64,000 bases of DNA, taken from assembly GCA_021792795.1 (NCBI GenBank), contig JAJYUB010000011.1, positions 23,701 to 87,700 of the forward strand, read 5' to 3'. A program made the position numbers and the translations under genes. Source of the stretch: Acidobacteriota bacterium. GTDB taxonomy: Bacteria > Acidobacteriota > Terriglobia > Terriglobales > Acidobacteriaceae. Positions 1 through 8,914 of the stretch are shown in pieces; the stretch's first letter is position 1; each line of letters starts with the position of its first letter. The notes beneath the pieces are model-generated. The model made no database searches. It was not told the DNA's origin and saw only the letters and a list, made by a program, of their open reading frames with translations.

Positions 1-20
1 CTTGAGAGGCGGTGGTTCCG

Positions 21-488
21 GTGAGCTTGACGGACAAAGTGCAGCAGGACATGGTGGCGGCGATGAAGGCGCGCGAAGTGGATCGCCTTTCCACGCTTCG
101 CATGATGAAATCTGCGCTTAAGAACAAAGAAATCGACAAGCGCGCTCCGCTCACCGATGCCGAAGCCGGGCAGGTGCTGGTCACCATGGTGAAACAGCGG
201 AAAGATTCCATCGAGCAGTTCACCAAGGGCAATCGCATGGACCTGGTGGAGAAGGAAGCCGCCGAAATTCCGATTATTGAGAGCTATCTGCCCAAGTCCG
301 CTTCATTAGAAGACATTCGCAGCACCGTCGAAGCGGCCATTGCAGAGATGTCCGCTGCCGGTTCACGGCCAACTCCACGAGACATGGGCAGCGTGATGAA
401 GGCGGTGCAGGCGAAATTCCAGGCCGCCGGTTTGCGCGCCGACGGCAAACAGGTCAGCGAGCAAGTGAAGGCCGCGTTGGCCGGCTAG
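21..488 (+). CDS. GatB/YqeY domain protein
   Basis: A 155-residue protein matching the YqeY family, which resembles the C-terminal tRNA-interacting tail of GatB, the amidotransferase subunit that converts Glu-tRNA(Gln) or Asp-tRNA(Asn). Stand-alone YqeY has no proven reaction. The family pattern is visible in the opening L-x-D-K-V-x-x-D-M segment, the R-x-x-x-L-R-M-M-x-S-A-L-K-N helix and the R-P-T-x-x-D-M-G-x-V-M-K-A-V motif near residue 120. Two GTG starts are possible, at 12 and 21. The purine-rich GAGAGG at 4-9 is only 2 nt from the first but 11 nt from the second, so 21 is preferred. Length is typical of the family (about 150). The upstream context lies outside the window. Confidence 0.9.
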   Translation: MSLTDKVQQDMVAAMKAREVDRLSTLRMMKSALKNKEIDKRAPLTDAEAGQVLVTMVKQRKDSIEQFTKGNRMDLVEKEAAEIPIIESYLPKSASLEDIRSTVEAAIAEMSAAGSRPTPRDMGSVMKAVQAKFQAAGLRADGKQVSEQVKAALAG

Positions 489-529
489 AACGAGGCCGCG
501 CCTTCACCTCACACAGAACAATCCAGTCT

Positions 530-727
530 TCCTAATGTCCTGAGTCTAAATTCGTCCATGAAACGATTCTTGGACTTATTGTCCAGCCGGGCACTTCCTT
601 TAACAGGGCAAGACTTCAGTCGTGCCGTAAATGGCGCAAAATAGATGGGCTTCAGCCCTTGAGTGCTGCTGTTCGAATCATTTCTATTCATCGAATTTTG
701 AATGAACTTCGGACTCAGAACACTAGG
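530..727. repeat. MITE-like element with imperfect terminal inverted repeats
   Basis: About 200 bp between the yqeY-like gene and the RNase H gene. The left end (530-556) and the reverse complement of the right end (701-727) agree at 15 of the first 17 positions (TCCTAaTGTcCTGAGTC versus TCCTAgTGTtCTGAGTC) and then more loosely for about 10 more. Between the arms lie two short hairpins, GACTTCAGTC near 610 and GGGCTTCAGCCC near 648. Both arms read as a similar peptide (EFxLRTLG and NFGLRTLG). The right arm overlaps the last codons and stop of the RNase H gene. No protein of its own is convincing. This resembles a non-autonomous mobile or REP-type element; whether it is repeated in the genome cannot be seen here. 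Confidence 0.5.
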
Positions 728-1403
728 ACTTCCCCGCTCTTTGGCCCAACGCCTTTTCCGGCATCACTACCACGATGGTTCCCTCGGGAATCGATCCTTC
801 CAGCAAGTTGATTCTTCCGTCTTTTACGATCCCGCGCAGGGGTCGCACCGGCGGCGCCTCTGCGGCAATCGGCGAGGCGGGCAAAGCGGATACACTCGCC
901 TTCCCCTCCGGCTTACGCCGCATCCCCCGGTCCATCGCCTGGTTCGCCAGCTCATCGGCTTTCTTGTTCTTTCCCCGCAGCACATGTTCGATCTGGAACT
1001 CCTCCAGCTTGGCGATGCGGCGCTTGGCTTCCTCATACAGCGGCCGCAGGTCGGGACTTTGCACGCGGTACTGGCCGCGGATTTGCTTGACCATCAGCTC
1101 CGAATCGGAAACGACGCGTAAGCGCGAATGACCGTTTTCCAGCGCAAATTCCAGCGCCGCCAGCAAGCCCGAGTATTCCGCAACATTGTTCGTCCGCATT
1201 CCCAGAAATTCGCTAAGTTCTCCGAGAACAGATCCATCTTCCCCCAGAATCACCACCCCATAGCCGGAGGGGCCAGGATTGCCGCGCGATCCGCCATCGG
1301 TGTACGCAATGGCCCATTTCCGTGTAGCAGGCTTGCGGCATGAATCATTCTGAAAAAAAGAGGATTGGGTGTCGCCGGAGGATCGTTGGAAAGCAGGAGT
1401 CAT
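723..1403 (-). CDS. Ribonuclease HI with C-terminal AF2212/DUF104-like extension
   Basis: Cleaves RNA in RNA:DNA hybrids. In the 226-residue form the RNase H core runs from about residue 30 to 160 with the full DEDD set: D36 in YTDGG, E76 in NNVAEYSG, D100 in VVSDSE and D150 in KKADELAN. The NPGPSGYG turn is typical of RNase HI. After a proline/alanine-rich linker, residues about 188-220 carry G-I-V-K-D-G-R-I-N-L-L-E-G-S-I-P-E-G-T-I-V-V-V, the signature of small AF2212/DUF104-like antitoxin-type beta domains; this is an unusual tail for RNase HI. The frame stays open upstream to 1643, but that stretch has no family similarity, so the ATG at 1403 is chosen although its ribosome binding site is weak. 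The stop lies inside the inverted-repeat element at 530-727. Confidence 0.85.
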   Translation of the reverse strand: MTPAFQRSSGDTQSSFFQNDSCRKPATRKWAIAYTDGGSRGNPGPSGYGVVILGEDGSVLGELSEFLGMRTNNVAEYSGLLAALEFALENGHSRLRVVSDSELMVKQIRGQYRVQSPDLRPLYEEAKRRIAKLEEFQIEHVLRGKNKKADELANQAMDRGMRRKPEGKASVSALPASPIAAEAPPVRPLRGIVKDGRINLLEGSIPEGTIVVVMPEKALGQRAGKS

Positions 1404-1591
1404 GTGCCCAAGTCTAATGGATTCCTCCACAATCCGGTTCCTGAGCCACGACTTCGGCGGGCGAAGCCGCAGCAAAGAAAAAGAGAAGGAAGGTGGCCGT
1501 TTCATCCATGCCAAGCACCGGCCAGGTCCATAACGCTGGGTCGGCTCACGTTTGGCTATAAATATCGTCCAAATAAAAGGAGACATACCCG

Positions 1592-2281
1592 ATGGAGTTG
1601 CAGCGATTCGCCATCCTTCCACGAGAAACCTTCGGTTCCCCACAGGGCCGATCTGGGGTCTCGCGGATACAATCTAAACCAAGGATGTACGCCGATAGCT
1701 CAGTGCGGCTGCAGGACGCCGAATTAATCCGCGAGGCGCAACAAGGCTCACGCGCGGCCTTTGATGTCCTGGTGCGCCAATACGATCAGGCAGTGCTGCG
1801 CCTGGCGCTGCACCTGACCGGCTCGGAACAGGATGCGCAGGACATCCATCAGGAAGCCTTCCTGAAAGCCTATCGCCATATTGGCAGTTTCCGCTTCGAG
1901 TGCTCCTTCTATACGTGGCTTTACAGGATCGTCACCAACCTTTGCCTGGATCTGCTGCGTCGACGCAAGACCCGGCGGGAAGACCCTTGTGTAATCGTCG
2001 ACGCCTCCGGCGAAGAGCACGATACGATGGTCAACGTCTCGGACGATCGCGCCATGGCAAATCCGGCGCGCGAGTTCGACAGAAAAATATTGGCAGAGAA
2101 GATTCAGACTGCGCTGGCGACCTTGACTCCGCGGGAGCGAACCGTATTTGAATTGAAGCATTACCAGGGTCTGCGGTTGCGGACCATTGGCGAGATGTTG
2201 AACACCACGGAAGAAACGGCGAAAAATACGCTCTTTCGTGCCACCAGAAAATTGCGGACGCAGTTATCAGTCGTGCGATAA
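1592..2281 (+). CDS. ECF-type RNA polymerase sigma factor
   Basis: A sigma-70 family factor of the extracytoplasmic-function type (229 residues). Sigma region 2 is at about 47-120, with the EQDAQDIHQEAFLKAYRHI core-binding helix and the F-Y-T-W-L-Y-R-I-V-T-N promoter-melting helix. Region 4 is at about 170-222 (L-T-P-R-E-R-T-V-F-E-L-K, then a helix-turn-helix). Region 3 is absent, as expected for ECF factors. The ATG at 1592 is supported by AAAAGGAGA ending 8-9 nt upstream; a later ATG at 1685 would remove a 31-residue unconserved N-terminus but has a poorly spaced ribosome site. The next gene, 46 nt on, encodes its likely anti-sigma factor. Confidence 0.93.
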   Translation: MELQRFAILPRETFGSPQGRSGVSRIQSKPRMYADSSVRLQDAELIREAQQGSRAAFDVLVRQYDQAVLRLALHLTGSEQDAQDIHQEAFLKAYRHIGSFRFECSFYTWLYRIVTNLCLDLLRRRKTRREDPCVIVDASGEEHDTMVNVSDDRAMANPAREFDRKILAEKIQTALATLTPRERTVFELKHYQGLRLRTIGEMLNTTEETAKNTLFRATRKLRTQLSVVR

Positions 2282-2327
2282 AAGACGGTAAAAACATGAT
2301 GGATTTTCCCAACTTCAGGAGCAGGCC

Positions 2328-3296
2328 ATGAAATGCGATCACGCACAGCCGTTGATTGTGCAATACGTCTATGGGGAACTCTCCGACGAACACTGCCACA
2401 GCCTGGAACAGCATGTCGCCGGGTGCGAATTTTGCCGCGGCGAGATGCATGCATATCAAGCGCTTCGTCAGAGCCTGTCCCTGATGCCGGTCGAGGAACC
2501 CTCCCCCAATTTTCTGGCTCAAAGCCGTGTCCGGTTGGACGACGCGATCGATCTTTTGCCTCCCGCCAGCCTGTGGATGCGATTTGAAATCGGATGGCAA
2601 GGTTTCCTCGCCCAGTTGCACGCCGCGCCTGGAATGGCGATGGCGGTGGCGATTCTGGGGCTTGGGATTGGCGCCTCGGCGGGACACTACTGGAAACATG
2701 AGCTTGCACAGCGGCCGGTTGCACAACTCGCCGGGTCTGCCGTTCCCGCGGAAACAGCCGCAGCTTCCTCGGTGTTCAATGTGAGCGAAATTGTGCAGCA
2801 CCCGAATACCGACATGGTGGAAGTCCACTTCAACACCATGGTGCCCGCCACGGTGGAAGGTTCGATCGACGACCCCGAGGTACAGAAGCTGCTGCTGATG
2901 GCGACACAGAATGCCGTCGATCCAAATGTGCAAGGCAATTCCGTGGCCTTGCTGGCCGCGCAATGCAAGGCAGGCCATTACTGCGACGAAGGACCTGTAC
3001 GGACCGCGCTGATGGTGGCCCTGCGCTACGACCGCGACCCATCCGTGCGGCTGAAAGCGCTGGAGGGACTGACGCCGTACGTCGGACAGGATGTGCGGGT
3101 GCGAGATGCGGTGCTGGAATCCCTGATGCATGACCCCAGCCAGCCGGTTCGCAGCCACGCATTGCAGATGCTGGAACCGGTTCAGGCGGACAGCAGCGTG
3201 CGGCTGGTCTTGGAAACCGTCTCCACCGGGGACGACAACCAGGCCATGCGCGAGGCATCGCTGAAAGTGCTGCGGGCGATTCCTCCAACGGAATGA
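2328..3296 (+). CDS. Putative anti-sigma factor: zf-HC2, membrane anchor, HEAT repeats
   Basis: A 322-residue protein read as the membrane-bound partner of the preceding sigma factor. Residues 1-45 form a zf-HC2 anti-sigma zinc motif (CDHAQPLI at the start; H-x3-C-x2-C in QHVAGCEFC). A hydrophobic span at about 103-123 (MAMAVAILGLGIGASAG) is the single membrane helix. Residues about 185-320 are alpha-helical HEAT-like repeats, with repeated D-P-x-V-R-x-x-A-L units near 240, 278 and 310. The N-terminus would be cytosolic, holding the sigma factor, and the repeats extracytoplasmic. HEAT repeats on an anti-sigma factor suggest a protein-binding sensor; that is inference. The start has a CAGGAG ribosome site. 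Confidence 0.85.
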   Translation: MKCDHAQPLIVQYVYGELSDEHCHSLEQHVAGCEFCRGEMHAYQALRQSLSLMPVEEPSPNFLAQSRVRLDDAIDLLPPASLWMRFEIGWQGFLAQLHAAPGMAMAVAILGLGIGASAGHYWKHELAQRPVAQLAGSAVPAETAAASSVFNVSEIVQHPNTDMVEVHFNTMVPATVEGSIDDPEVQKLLLMATQNAVDPNVQGNSVALLAAQCKAGHYCDEGPVRTALMVALRYDRDPSVRLKALEGLTPYVGQDVRVRDAVLESLMHDPSQPVRSHALQMLEPVQADSSVRLVLETVSTGDDNQAMREASLKVLRAIPPTE

Positions 3297-3449
3297 CCCT
3301 GCGGAATGCGCCGCGGGGCGCTCAATCGGCAAAACTTTGGATCTATCGATTTGCTGGATGGATGCGTCCTGATACAGTAAGGCGCGAGACCAAGTGGCGG
3401 ACTGGATTGCAGAGAAACCGCACGCTCCTCAAAACGCCGAAGTGAATGC

Positions 3450-4328
3450 ATGAAATATCGATCGTTTCCATTGACGATTGTTTGCCTTGCGCTTCTGGCC
3501 CTGTCAGTCGCAGCGTGGCCCTCTGCAATGGAACCGCTGACGGGCATGACCAGCTTTCATCGCCATGGCGGATACCTTGGGGTGGACTTCGAGAACCTGA
3601 CCCGCCAGCAAAGGGGAAAACTTCATTTAGCGCCGAATGAAGGCGTCGAGATTGCGGCTGTGGACCACGACGCGCCCGCCGGCAAAGCGGGCCTGCACTC
3701 GAACGATGTGATCGTCAAGCTGGGCGGCAAAAAGGCACAGAACGCAGAAGACCTGATCGATGCGCTGCATAAAATGAACCCAGGGCAAACGGTCGTGCTC
3801 CATATTGTGCGCGACGGCAAACCGATGGAAATTCCCGTCGTGTTGGCGGACCGCGATACTGTGGAGAAGGAAGCGTGGTCGCGGCATTACACGGTCCCCG
3901 ATCCCAGCACACAGGCGAGTGCAACCGCTCCGGCCCAACCTCCGGCGCCGACCGGCTTTTTCGGCGAAGCTTCCTCGGAGATTGGCAAGACGTTCAGTTC
4001 CAACGGCGGCCTGATGAGTTACATTCCGGGCACGCTTCCCTACACTGGCATTACGGTCGAGGTAATGAATCCGCAGATGGCCCGGCACTTCGGCTTGGAG
4101 AACTCGACCGGATTGCTGGTCAAGAGTGTCGATCCCAAAAGCCCCGGACTCCGCGCCGGACTACAGGCCGGCGATGTGATCTGCAAGGCGAATGATGCGC
4201 CGATGATTACACGCAGCCGGTGGAACCATGTGCTGCGGCAAAATAAGAACGCAGCCATCAAACTGAAGATTCTCCGCGATCGCCAGCCGCAGACTTTGAT
4301 CCTCACTCTGGCAGCCAGCAAATCCTGA
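3450..4328 (+). CDS. Exported double-PDZ protein
   Basis: A 292-residue protein with an N-terminal signal peptide or anchor (hydrophobic residues 7-24) and two PDZ domains, at about 38-130 (core G-x-L-G-V-D; D-A-P-A-G-K-A-G-L) and 195-288 (S-P-G-L-R-A-G-L-Q-A-G-D-V-I). A proline/alanine-rich linker joins them. There is no trypsin-like or zinc-protease domain between them, so it is not an HtrA protease or RseP. It lies 153 nt behind the putative anti-sigma gene on the same strand. A role binding C-termini of misfolded envelope proteins, or regulating a protease, fits the context but is inferred. Confidence 0.85.
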   Translation: MKYRSFPLTIVCLALLALSVAAWPSAMEPLTGMTSFHRHGGYLGVDFENLTRQQRGKLHLAPNEGVEIAAVDHDAPAGKAGLHSNDVIVKLGGKKAQNAEDLIDALHKMNPGQTVVLHIVRDGKPMEIPVVLADRDTVEKEAWSRHYTVPDPSTQASATAPAQPPAPTGFFGEASSEIGKTFSSNGGLMSYIPGTLPYTGITVEVMNPQMARHFGLENSTGLLVKSVDPKSPGLRAGLQAGDVICKANDAPMITRSRWNHVLRQNKNAAIKLKILRDRQPQTLILTLAASKS

Positions 4329-4377
4329 GCAAGAAGGCTTGGACAGGGCGCGGATACGCGAGCCACCGGATATCGCC

Positions 4378-5700
4378 CTATATCTGGAGTGCGCTGAGGG
4401 ATGGGGCTGGTCGGCTCAGTCCATACATGAGCGCAGCACCAAGAGCCAGCGTGATCGCTGCCGCCAGCAGGCCGGCGGAGAAAAAGTGCGTGCGGTCCAC
4501 CAGCCAGCCCATCCAGAATGGGCCAACGAACCCGCCTAAGCAGCCAATGGCATTGATGACCGCGATGCCGGCGACCCCGTTCTCTCCGAGATGTTCTGTG
4601 GCAACAGCCCAGAACAGCGGCATGGCGGAGCAAATTCCTAACGCCGCAATGGAAAATCCTGCCACGCTGATTGCGACTACATGCGTGACCGAAGCGACAT
4701 ACATGCCCAGAGCCGCTGCGAGAAATGCGAGCACCACGTGCCAGGTCTGCTCGCCCGAACTATCCGAATGCCGCGACCACAGAACCATCCCCACCGTGGC
4801 AATCACGTAGGGAAGAGCCGTCATCCAACCGGTCTGCGCGACGGGAAGCCCTTGCGAGGTGAGGATGCGTGGAATCCAGAAGCCCAGACCGTACAGTCCA
4901 ATCATCAGAATGAAGTAGCCCAGCGCGAAGCCGAGGACGGTGCGGCTGCGAAACAAATGGATCCAGGAAGCATGCGCTGTCGTTGCGCGAGATTCGGACG
5001 CGATCGCCGCCACCAGCCATGTCGACTCCTGCGACGACAACCAGTTCGCTTTTTTGGGCGAGTCCGCAAGGACCTTCGGAATCATGAGCCCAACCACGAT
5101 GGCTAGACCGCCTTCCAAAACAAACAACCACTGCCAGCCTCTCAGTCCGGCAATTCCATTCATCTTCAGGATGGCCATGGACAAAGGCGCTCCCACGACT
5201 GTGGAGAGCGGGACGGAGACGATGAACAACGACATGAGTCCGCCGCGCACCGAAGCCGGCAGCCAGAAGGTGAGATAGAGCACCACCCCAGGAAAAAATC
5301 CAGACTCCGCCGCGCCCAATAAAAACCGCATGATCATGTAAGCAGAGCTTGTGTGAACAAAGGCGAAACCGGCGGACACCAATCCCATAAGGATCAGCAG
5401 AACGGTCAGCCACAGCCGGGCGCCGACCTTCGCCAGCATGAAGTTGCTAGGCACTTCAAACGGGACATATCCCAGGAAAAAAATGCCGGCCCCAATCCCG
5501 AACAGAGCGTTGGTCAGACCGAGGTCGCTGTTCATCGTCAACGCCGCAAAGCTGACATTGACGCGATTGAGAAATGCGACCAGGTAGAGCAGCATCAGGA
5601 ACGGAATCAGCCGGAAAGTAATGCGGCGATAGATTCGTTTGAGATTCAGCTCGGTCTGTATCGGGTCGGATACGGCGAGGGAGGGATTCGATAGCGTCAT
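4378..5700 (-). CDS. MFS transporter, ACS family (organic-anion type)
   Basis: A 440-residue major facilitator with about 12 hydrophobic segments. The N-terminal R-I-T-F-R-L-I-P-F-L-M-L-L-Y-L-V-A-F-L-N-R-V-N-V and the following G-Y-V-P-F-E-V-P-S-N segment are hallmarks of the anion:cation symporter family, which imports tartrate, galactonate, hydroxyphenylacetate or similar carboxylates with protons. The substrate cannot be fixed from sequence. The frame is open further upstream, but that stretch is antisense to cusA; ATG 5700 is where family similarity starts. It lies 134 nt downstream of cusA on the same strand, which may give read-through but is not functional evidence. Confidence 0.88.
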   Translation of the reverse strand: MTLSNPSLAVSDPIQTELNLKRIYRRITFRLIPFLMLLYLVAFLNRVNVSFAALTMNSDLGLTNALFGIGAGIFFLGYVPFEVPSNFMLAKVGARLWLTVLLILMGLVSAGFAFVHTSSAYMIMRFLLGAAESGFFPGVVLYLTFWLPASVRGGLMSLFIVSVPLSTVVGAPLSMAILKMNGIAGLRGWQWLFVLEGGLAIVVGLMIPKVLADSPKKANWLSSQESTWLVAAIASESRATTAHASWIHLFRSRTVLGFALGYFILMIGLYGLGFWIPRILTSQGLPVAQTGWMTALPYVIATVGMVLWSRHSDSSGEQTWHVVLAFLAAALGMYVASVTHVVAISVAGFSIAALGICSAMPLFWAVATEHLGENGVAGIAVINAIGCLGGFVGPFWMGWLVDRTHFFSAGLLAAAITLALGAALMYGLSRPAPSLSALQI

Positions 5701-5834
5701 GGGTCGTCTCGCCACCTGGAGGACAGGCTTTCCCAAGTATAAGCGTCGATCCGATCCAACTGGCTCGCTGCCCGCAGCCGGAAGTTGCGACGCATCCTCC
5801 GCACCGCCAGCCAATCTTTGCTTCCGACACACCC

Positions 5835-8800
5835 TCAATCTTCCGTTACATCTTTCCTCGACCCCACAGGCAGCTTGCGCGCCAGCAACGGCGTGATAAA
5901 CAGTACCGCAAACAAGGTCGTGACCATACCGCCCACCACTACACGGGCCAGCGGTTGTTGTGCCTGGGCCCCGATGCCATTGGACAACGCTGCCGGTAAA
6001 AGTCCCAGTCCAGCCGCCATGCACGCCATCACCACCGGCCGCATTTCCACCAGACAGCCCTGCAGCAGGCCCATCTCCTCGCCCAGCTCGTATTGCATGT
6101 GACGCACGCCGCGCAAGAACACCACGGTGCCCAAAGTGTTCAGCCCTAGCACCGAGGTGAATCCAACCGCCGCCGAAATGCTGAACGGCGTATGCGCGAT
6201 CAGCAGGGAGAAGATGCCGCCAATCATGCCGAAAGGGACCACCGCCATCACGATCAGGGCATCGCGAACGGAAAGAAATAGAACATACAGCAGCCCGAGA
6301 ATGATGACCAGACTCACTGGAACGATGAATGCCAGCCGGTGCAGTTCTGCCTGCAGGCTTTCGAATTCGCCGGCCCACGCGTACTCGTAGCCCGACGGCA
6401 GTTTGACTTGTTCTTGTAGCCTGGCTTGCAGGTCCTGGATCGTGCTCTGGAGATCGCGGCCGCGAACGCTGAATTTGATGGGGACATATCGCCGCCCTCC
6501 CTCACGGTAAATCGCGAACGCTCCATCGCGAACGCCGACATCGGCGATCTCTCCCAGCGGAGCCAGGTTCCCGTCCGGTGTCGGCAGCAAAATCTTCCGG
6601 ATGACATCCGGATTGTCCCGGTCGGCCAAGGGAAACCGCACGACCAGATCGAAACGGCGGTCCCCGAGGATCATTTGCGTGATCGGGGTACCTCCCACCG
6701 CAGCCTGGATTGCGTTGTTGATGTCCTGTGCCGCGAGGCCGTAGCGAGCGGCTTTCTCGCGATCGATCTGGATGATGAGGTTCGGCTGGCCGCCCACTTT
6801 GAAGATGCCTTCGTCCTGCACGCCGGGCACAGACTTCATCACCTTCAGGATCTGCTCCGACAGCGCCGATAAAGTATCAAAGTCATTGCCGAACAACTTC
6901 AGCGAGTTTTCTCCCTTGACGCCGGACATGGCCTCTTCCACATTGTCCTGAATGTTCTGCGAGAAGCCGAGGACTACGCCGGGGTACTTGGCTAGCTTGG
7001 ATTGCATCTCTTCGATCAGCCTGTCTTTGCTGCCATGCAAATACAGCGGCCACAGCTTGACCGGCTTCAGGTCCGTATAAATCTCCACATTGTTGAATGT
7101 AGTTACGTCGGTACCATCGTCGGGACGCCCCACTTGAGAGACGGTCTGGGTGACCTCAGGAAATCGATCGAGCGTGGCGCGCATCGAGTCCGCAATGGCA
7201 ACAGCCTGCGGAAACGAAATGTCCTGCGGCAGCGTGGCGCGAATCCAGAGATTGCCCTCTTCCAGCGCGGGCATGAATTCTCCGCCGACAAAACGGAAGA
7301 TGAAGATTGTCGCCAACATCAAAAGCACAGCGCCCACCAGCACGACGCGGGAGTATCTCAGGGCGAATTTCAGCCAAGGCTCATACACGCGATGCACGTT
7401 TCGGATGAGCCACGTCTCTTTGCCCGTCGTTGGCTCTTTGGAAGCAGTGAGAAATCCAAGTACCGGCGCAAAGATCACGGCATAAATCAACGCCCCAATC
7501 AGCGCAAAACCGTAGGTCATCGACATTGGCGCGAAAATCTTGCCCGGTACACCCTCCATGGTGAAAAGAGGAAGGAACGAGGTGAGAATTATGGTGGTCG
7601 AAAAGATGACCGGAGTCGCGCCCAGTTTAATTCCTTCGACGATCAGGTCGGCGGTGGATTCACCCTCCAGCCGGTTCGTGAGCTTTCGATAAATGCTCTC
7701 CAGCACGATGATGGCGGCATGGACCAGAATTCCAAAATCGATGGCGCCGATGGAGATCAAGTTCGCCGAGTGGTCCGTCAATACCATTAGGGTTACGGCA
7801 AAGAGCACCGAAAACGGGATGGTAAGAGTGGTAAGCAGCGTGGTGCGGAAATCGCCGATCGTGACCACGAGTACCAGGGTGACCAGAATCAGACCGGTCA
7901 AAATGATGTGCTCGACCGTGTCTGTGGTGATATGGATCAGGTTGGTGCGGTCGTAGTAGGGCTTGATTTGCATCCCCGGCGGCAACAAGTTGCCGCGGTT
8001 CAGGCGGAAGACTTTCTGCTTTAGCGCACGCAGCGCCGGCAGGGATTGTTCCCCCTTTTGCAGCAACACGATCCCTTCGACGATGTTGCTGTCACTGTTC
8101 CTTCCTACGCGGCCCAAGGGCGGCTGGTGCCCTTTTTGCACGGTGGCGATGTCACGCACCAGCACGGGAACGTTATTGTGCTCGGCGACAACGATGGAGC
8201 CGATATCGTCGACGGTCTTTAGCAGTCCAATCGAACGCACGTTCACGTTCTGCGCGCCCAGGGCCAGGTAGTCGCCACCCACATTGGCATTGCTGTTCTG
8301 GATGGCATTCACCACTTGGGTCAATGTTACGTTGTGCGCCAGCAACCGGCTTGGATCGACGATGACCTGATATTGCCTTGTCGTTCCGCCGAATGTTGTT
8401 ACGTCGATGATGCCTGGGACCTGCTTGATTTCCCGCGTGACCAGCCAGTCCTGCGTTGCCTTCAGCTCATTCAGCGAATAGCCGGGGCCAGTGAGGATGT
8501 AGCGATAAATTTCTCCGATGGGCGAGGTGGGAGAGAGTTCCGGCTGCAAGTTGTTCGGCAGCGTCAATGTCTGAAGGTGGTACAGGACCTCCTCGCGATC
8601 ATGGAAGTAGTCGCTGTCGAAGCTGAAATAGAGCTTCACATCGCTCAAACCAAAAATGCTGATGGAACGTACCTGCTCCAAATGCGGAGAACCGTATACG
8701 GCATTCTCCACGGGGATCGTGACCTGCTGCTCCATCTCTTCCGCGGACCAGGCAGGGTTCTGCGTAATGATTTCCACCAATGGCGGAGAAGGGTCCGGAT

Positions 8801-8912
8801 AGGCTTCGATATCGAGCTGGGTGCAAGCGTAGCCGCCCACCAGCAGCATGGCCGCAAAGATGACCAGAACAATGACGCGGTATTCGATGAGCTTGCGAAT
8901 CAGTCCGCCCAT
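5835..8912 (-). CDS. cusA: RND efflux pump, CusA/CzcA heavy-metal type
   Basis: The inner-membrane proton-driven pump of a tripartite efflux system (1,025 residues, usual for CusA/CzcA). The N-terminus (I-R-K-L-I-E-Y-R, a helix, then D-I-E-A-Y-P-D-P-S-P-P-x-V-E-I) is the heavy-metal RND signature. Two blocks of membrane helices at about 330-530 and 860-1010 flank periplasmic pore domains. In TM4 the segment I-D-F-G-I-L-V-H-A-A replaces the D-F-G-x-x-x-D-x-A charged motif seen in many Czc proteins, so metal specificity is uncertain. The start ATG 8912 lies 2 nt after the cusB stop, indicating coupled translation. Confidence 0.92.
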   Translation of the reverse strand: MGGLIRKLIEYRVIVLVIFAAMLLVGGYACTQLDIEAYPDPSPPLVEIITQNPAWSAEEMEQQVTIPVENAVYGSPHLEQVRSISIFGLSDVKLYFSFDSDYFHDREEVLYHLQTLTLPNNLQPELSPTSPIGEIYRYILTGPGYSLNELKATQDWLVTREIKQVPGIIDVTTFGGTTRQYQVIVDPSRLLAHNVTLTQVVNAIQNSNANVGGDYLALGAQNVNVRSIGLLKTVDDIGSIVVAEHNNVPVLVRDIATVQKGHQPPLGRVGRNSDSNIVEGIVLLQKGEQSLPALRALKQKVFRLNRGNLLPPGMQIKPYYDRTNLIHITTDTVEHIILTGLILVTLVLVVTIGDFRTTLLTTLTIPFSVLFAVTLMVLTDHSANLISIGAIDFGILVHAAIIVLESIYRKLTNRLEGESTADLIVEGIKLGATPVIFSTTIILTSFLPLFTMEGVPGKIFAPMSMTYGFALIGALIYAVIFAPVLGFLTASKEPTTGKETWLIRNVHRVYEPWLKFALRYSRVVLVGAVLLMLATIFIFRFVGGEFMPALEEGNLWIRATLPQDISFPQAVAIADSMRATLDRFPEVTQTVSQVGRPDDGTDVTTFNNVEIYTDLKPVKLWPLYLHGSKDRLIEEMQSKLAKYPGVVLGFSQNIQDNVEEAMSGVKGENSLKLFGNDFDTLSALSEQILKVMKSVPGVQDEGIFKVGGQPNLIIQIDREKAARYGLAAQDINNAIQAAVGGTPITQMILGDRRFDLVVRFPLADRDNPDVIRKILLPTPDGNLAPLGEIADVGVRDGAFAIYREGGRRYVPIKFSVRGRDLQSTIQDLQARLQEQVKLPSGYEYAWAGEFESLQAELHRLAFIVPVSLVIILGLLYVLFLSVRDALIVMAVVPFGMIGGIFSLLIAHTPFSISAAVGFTSVLGLNTLGTVVFLRGVRHMQYELGEEMGLLQGCLVEMRPVVMACMAAGLGLLPAALSNGIGAQAQQPLARVVVGGMVTTLFAVLFITPLLARKLPVGSRKDVTED

Positions 8913-8914
8913 AA

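Noticed and set aside
509..1121. Small open frames around 509-691 (minus) and 702-1121 (plus)
   Set aside because: The first is mostly inverted-repeat and hairpin sequence; the second is antisense to RNase HI. Their similar peptide start comes from the inverted repeat.
2031..3332. Long open frame on the minus strand opposite the sigma and anti-sigma genes
   Set aside because: It is antisense to two genes with clear family motifs, and its His/Arg-rich translation matches nothing known.
5701..6378. N-terminal extension of the MFS frame
   Set aside because: The extension lies antisense-frame over the 3' part of cusA and has no membrane or family pattern; MFS similarity starts at 5700.
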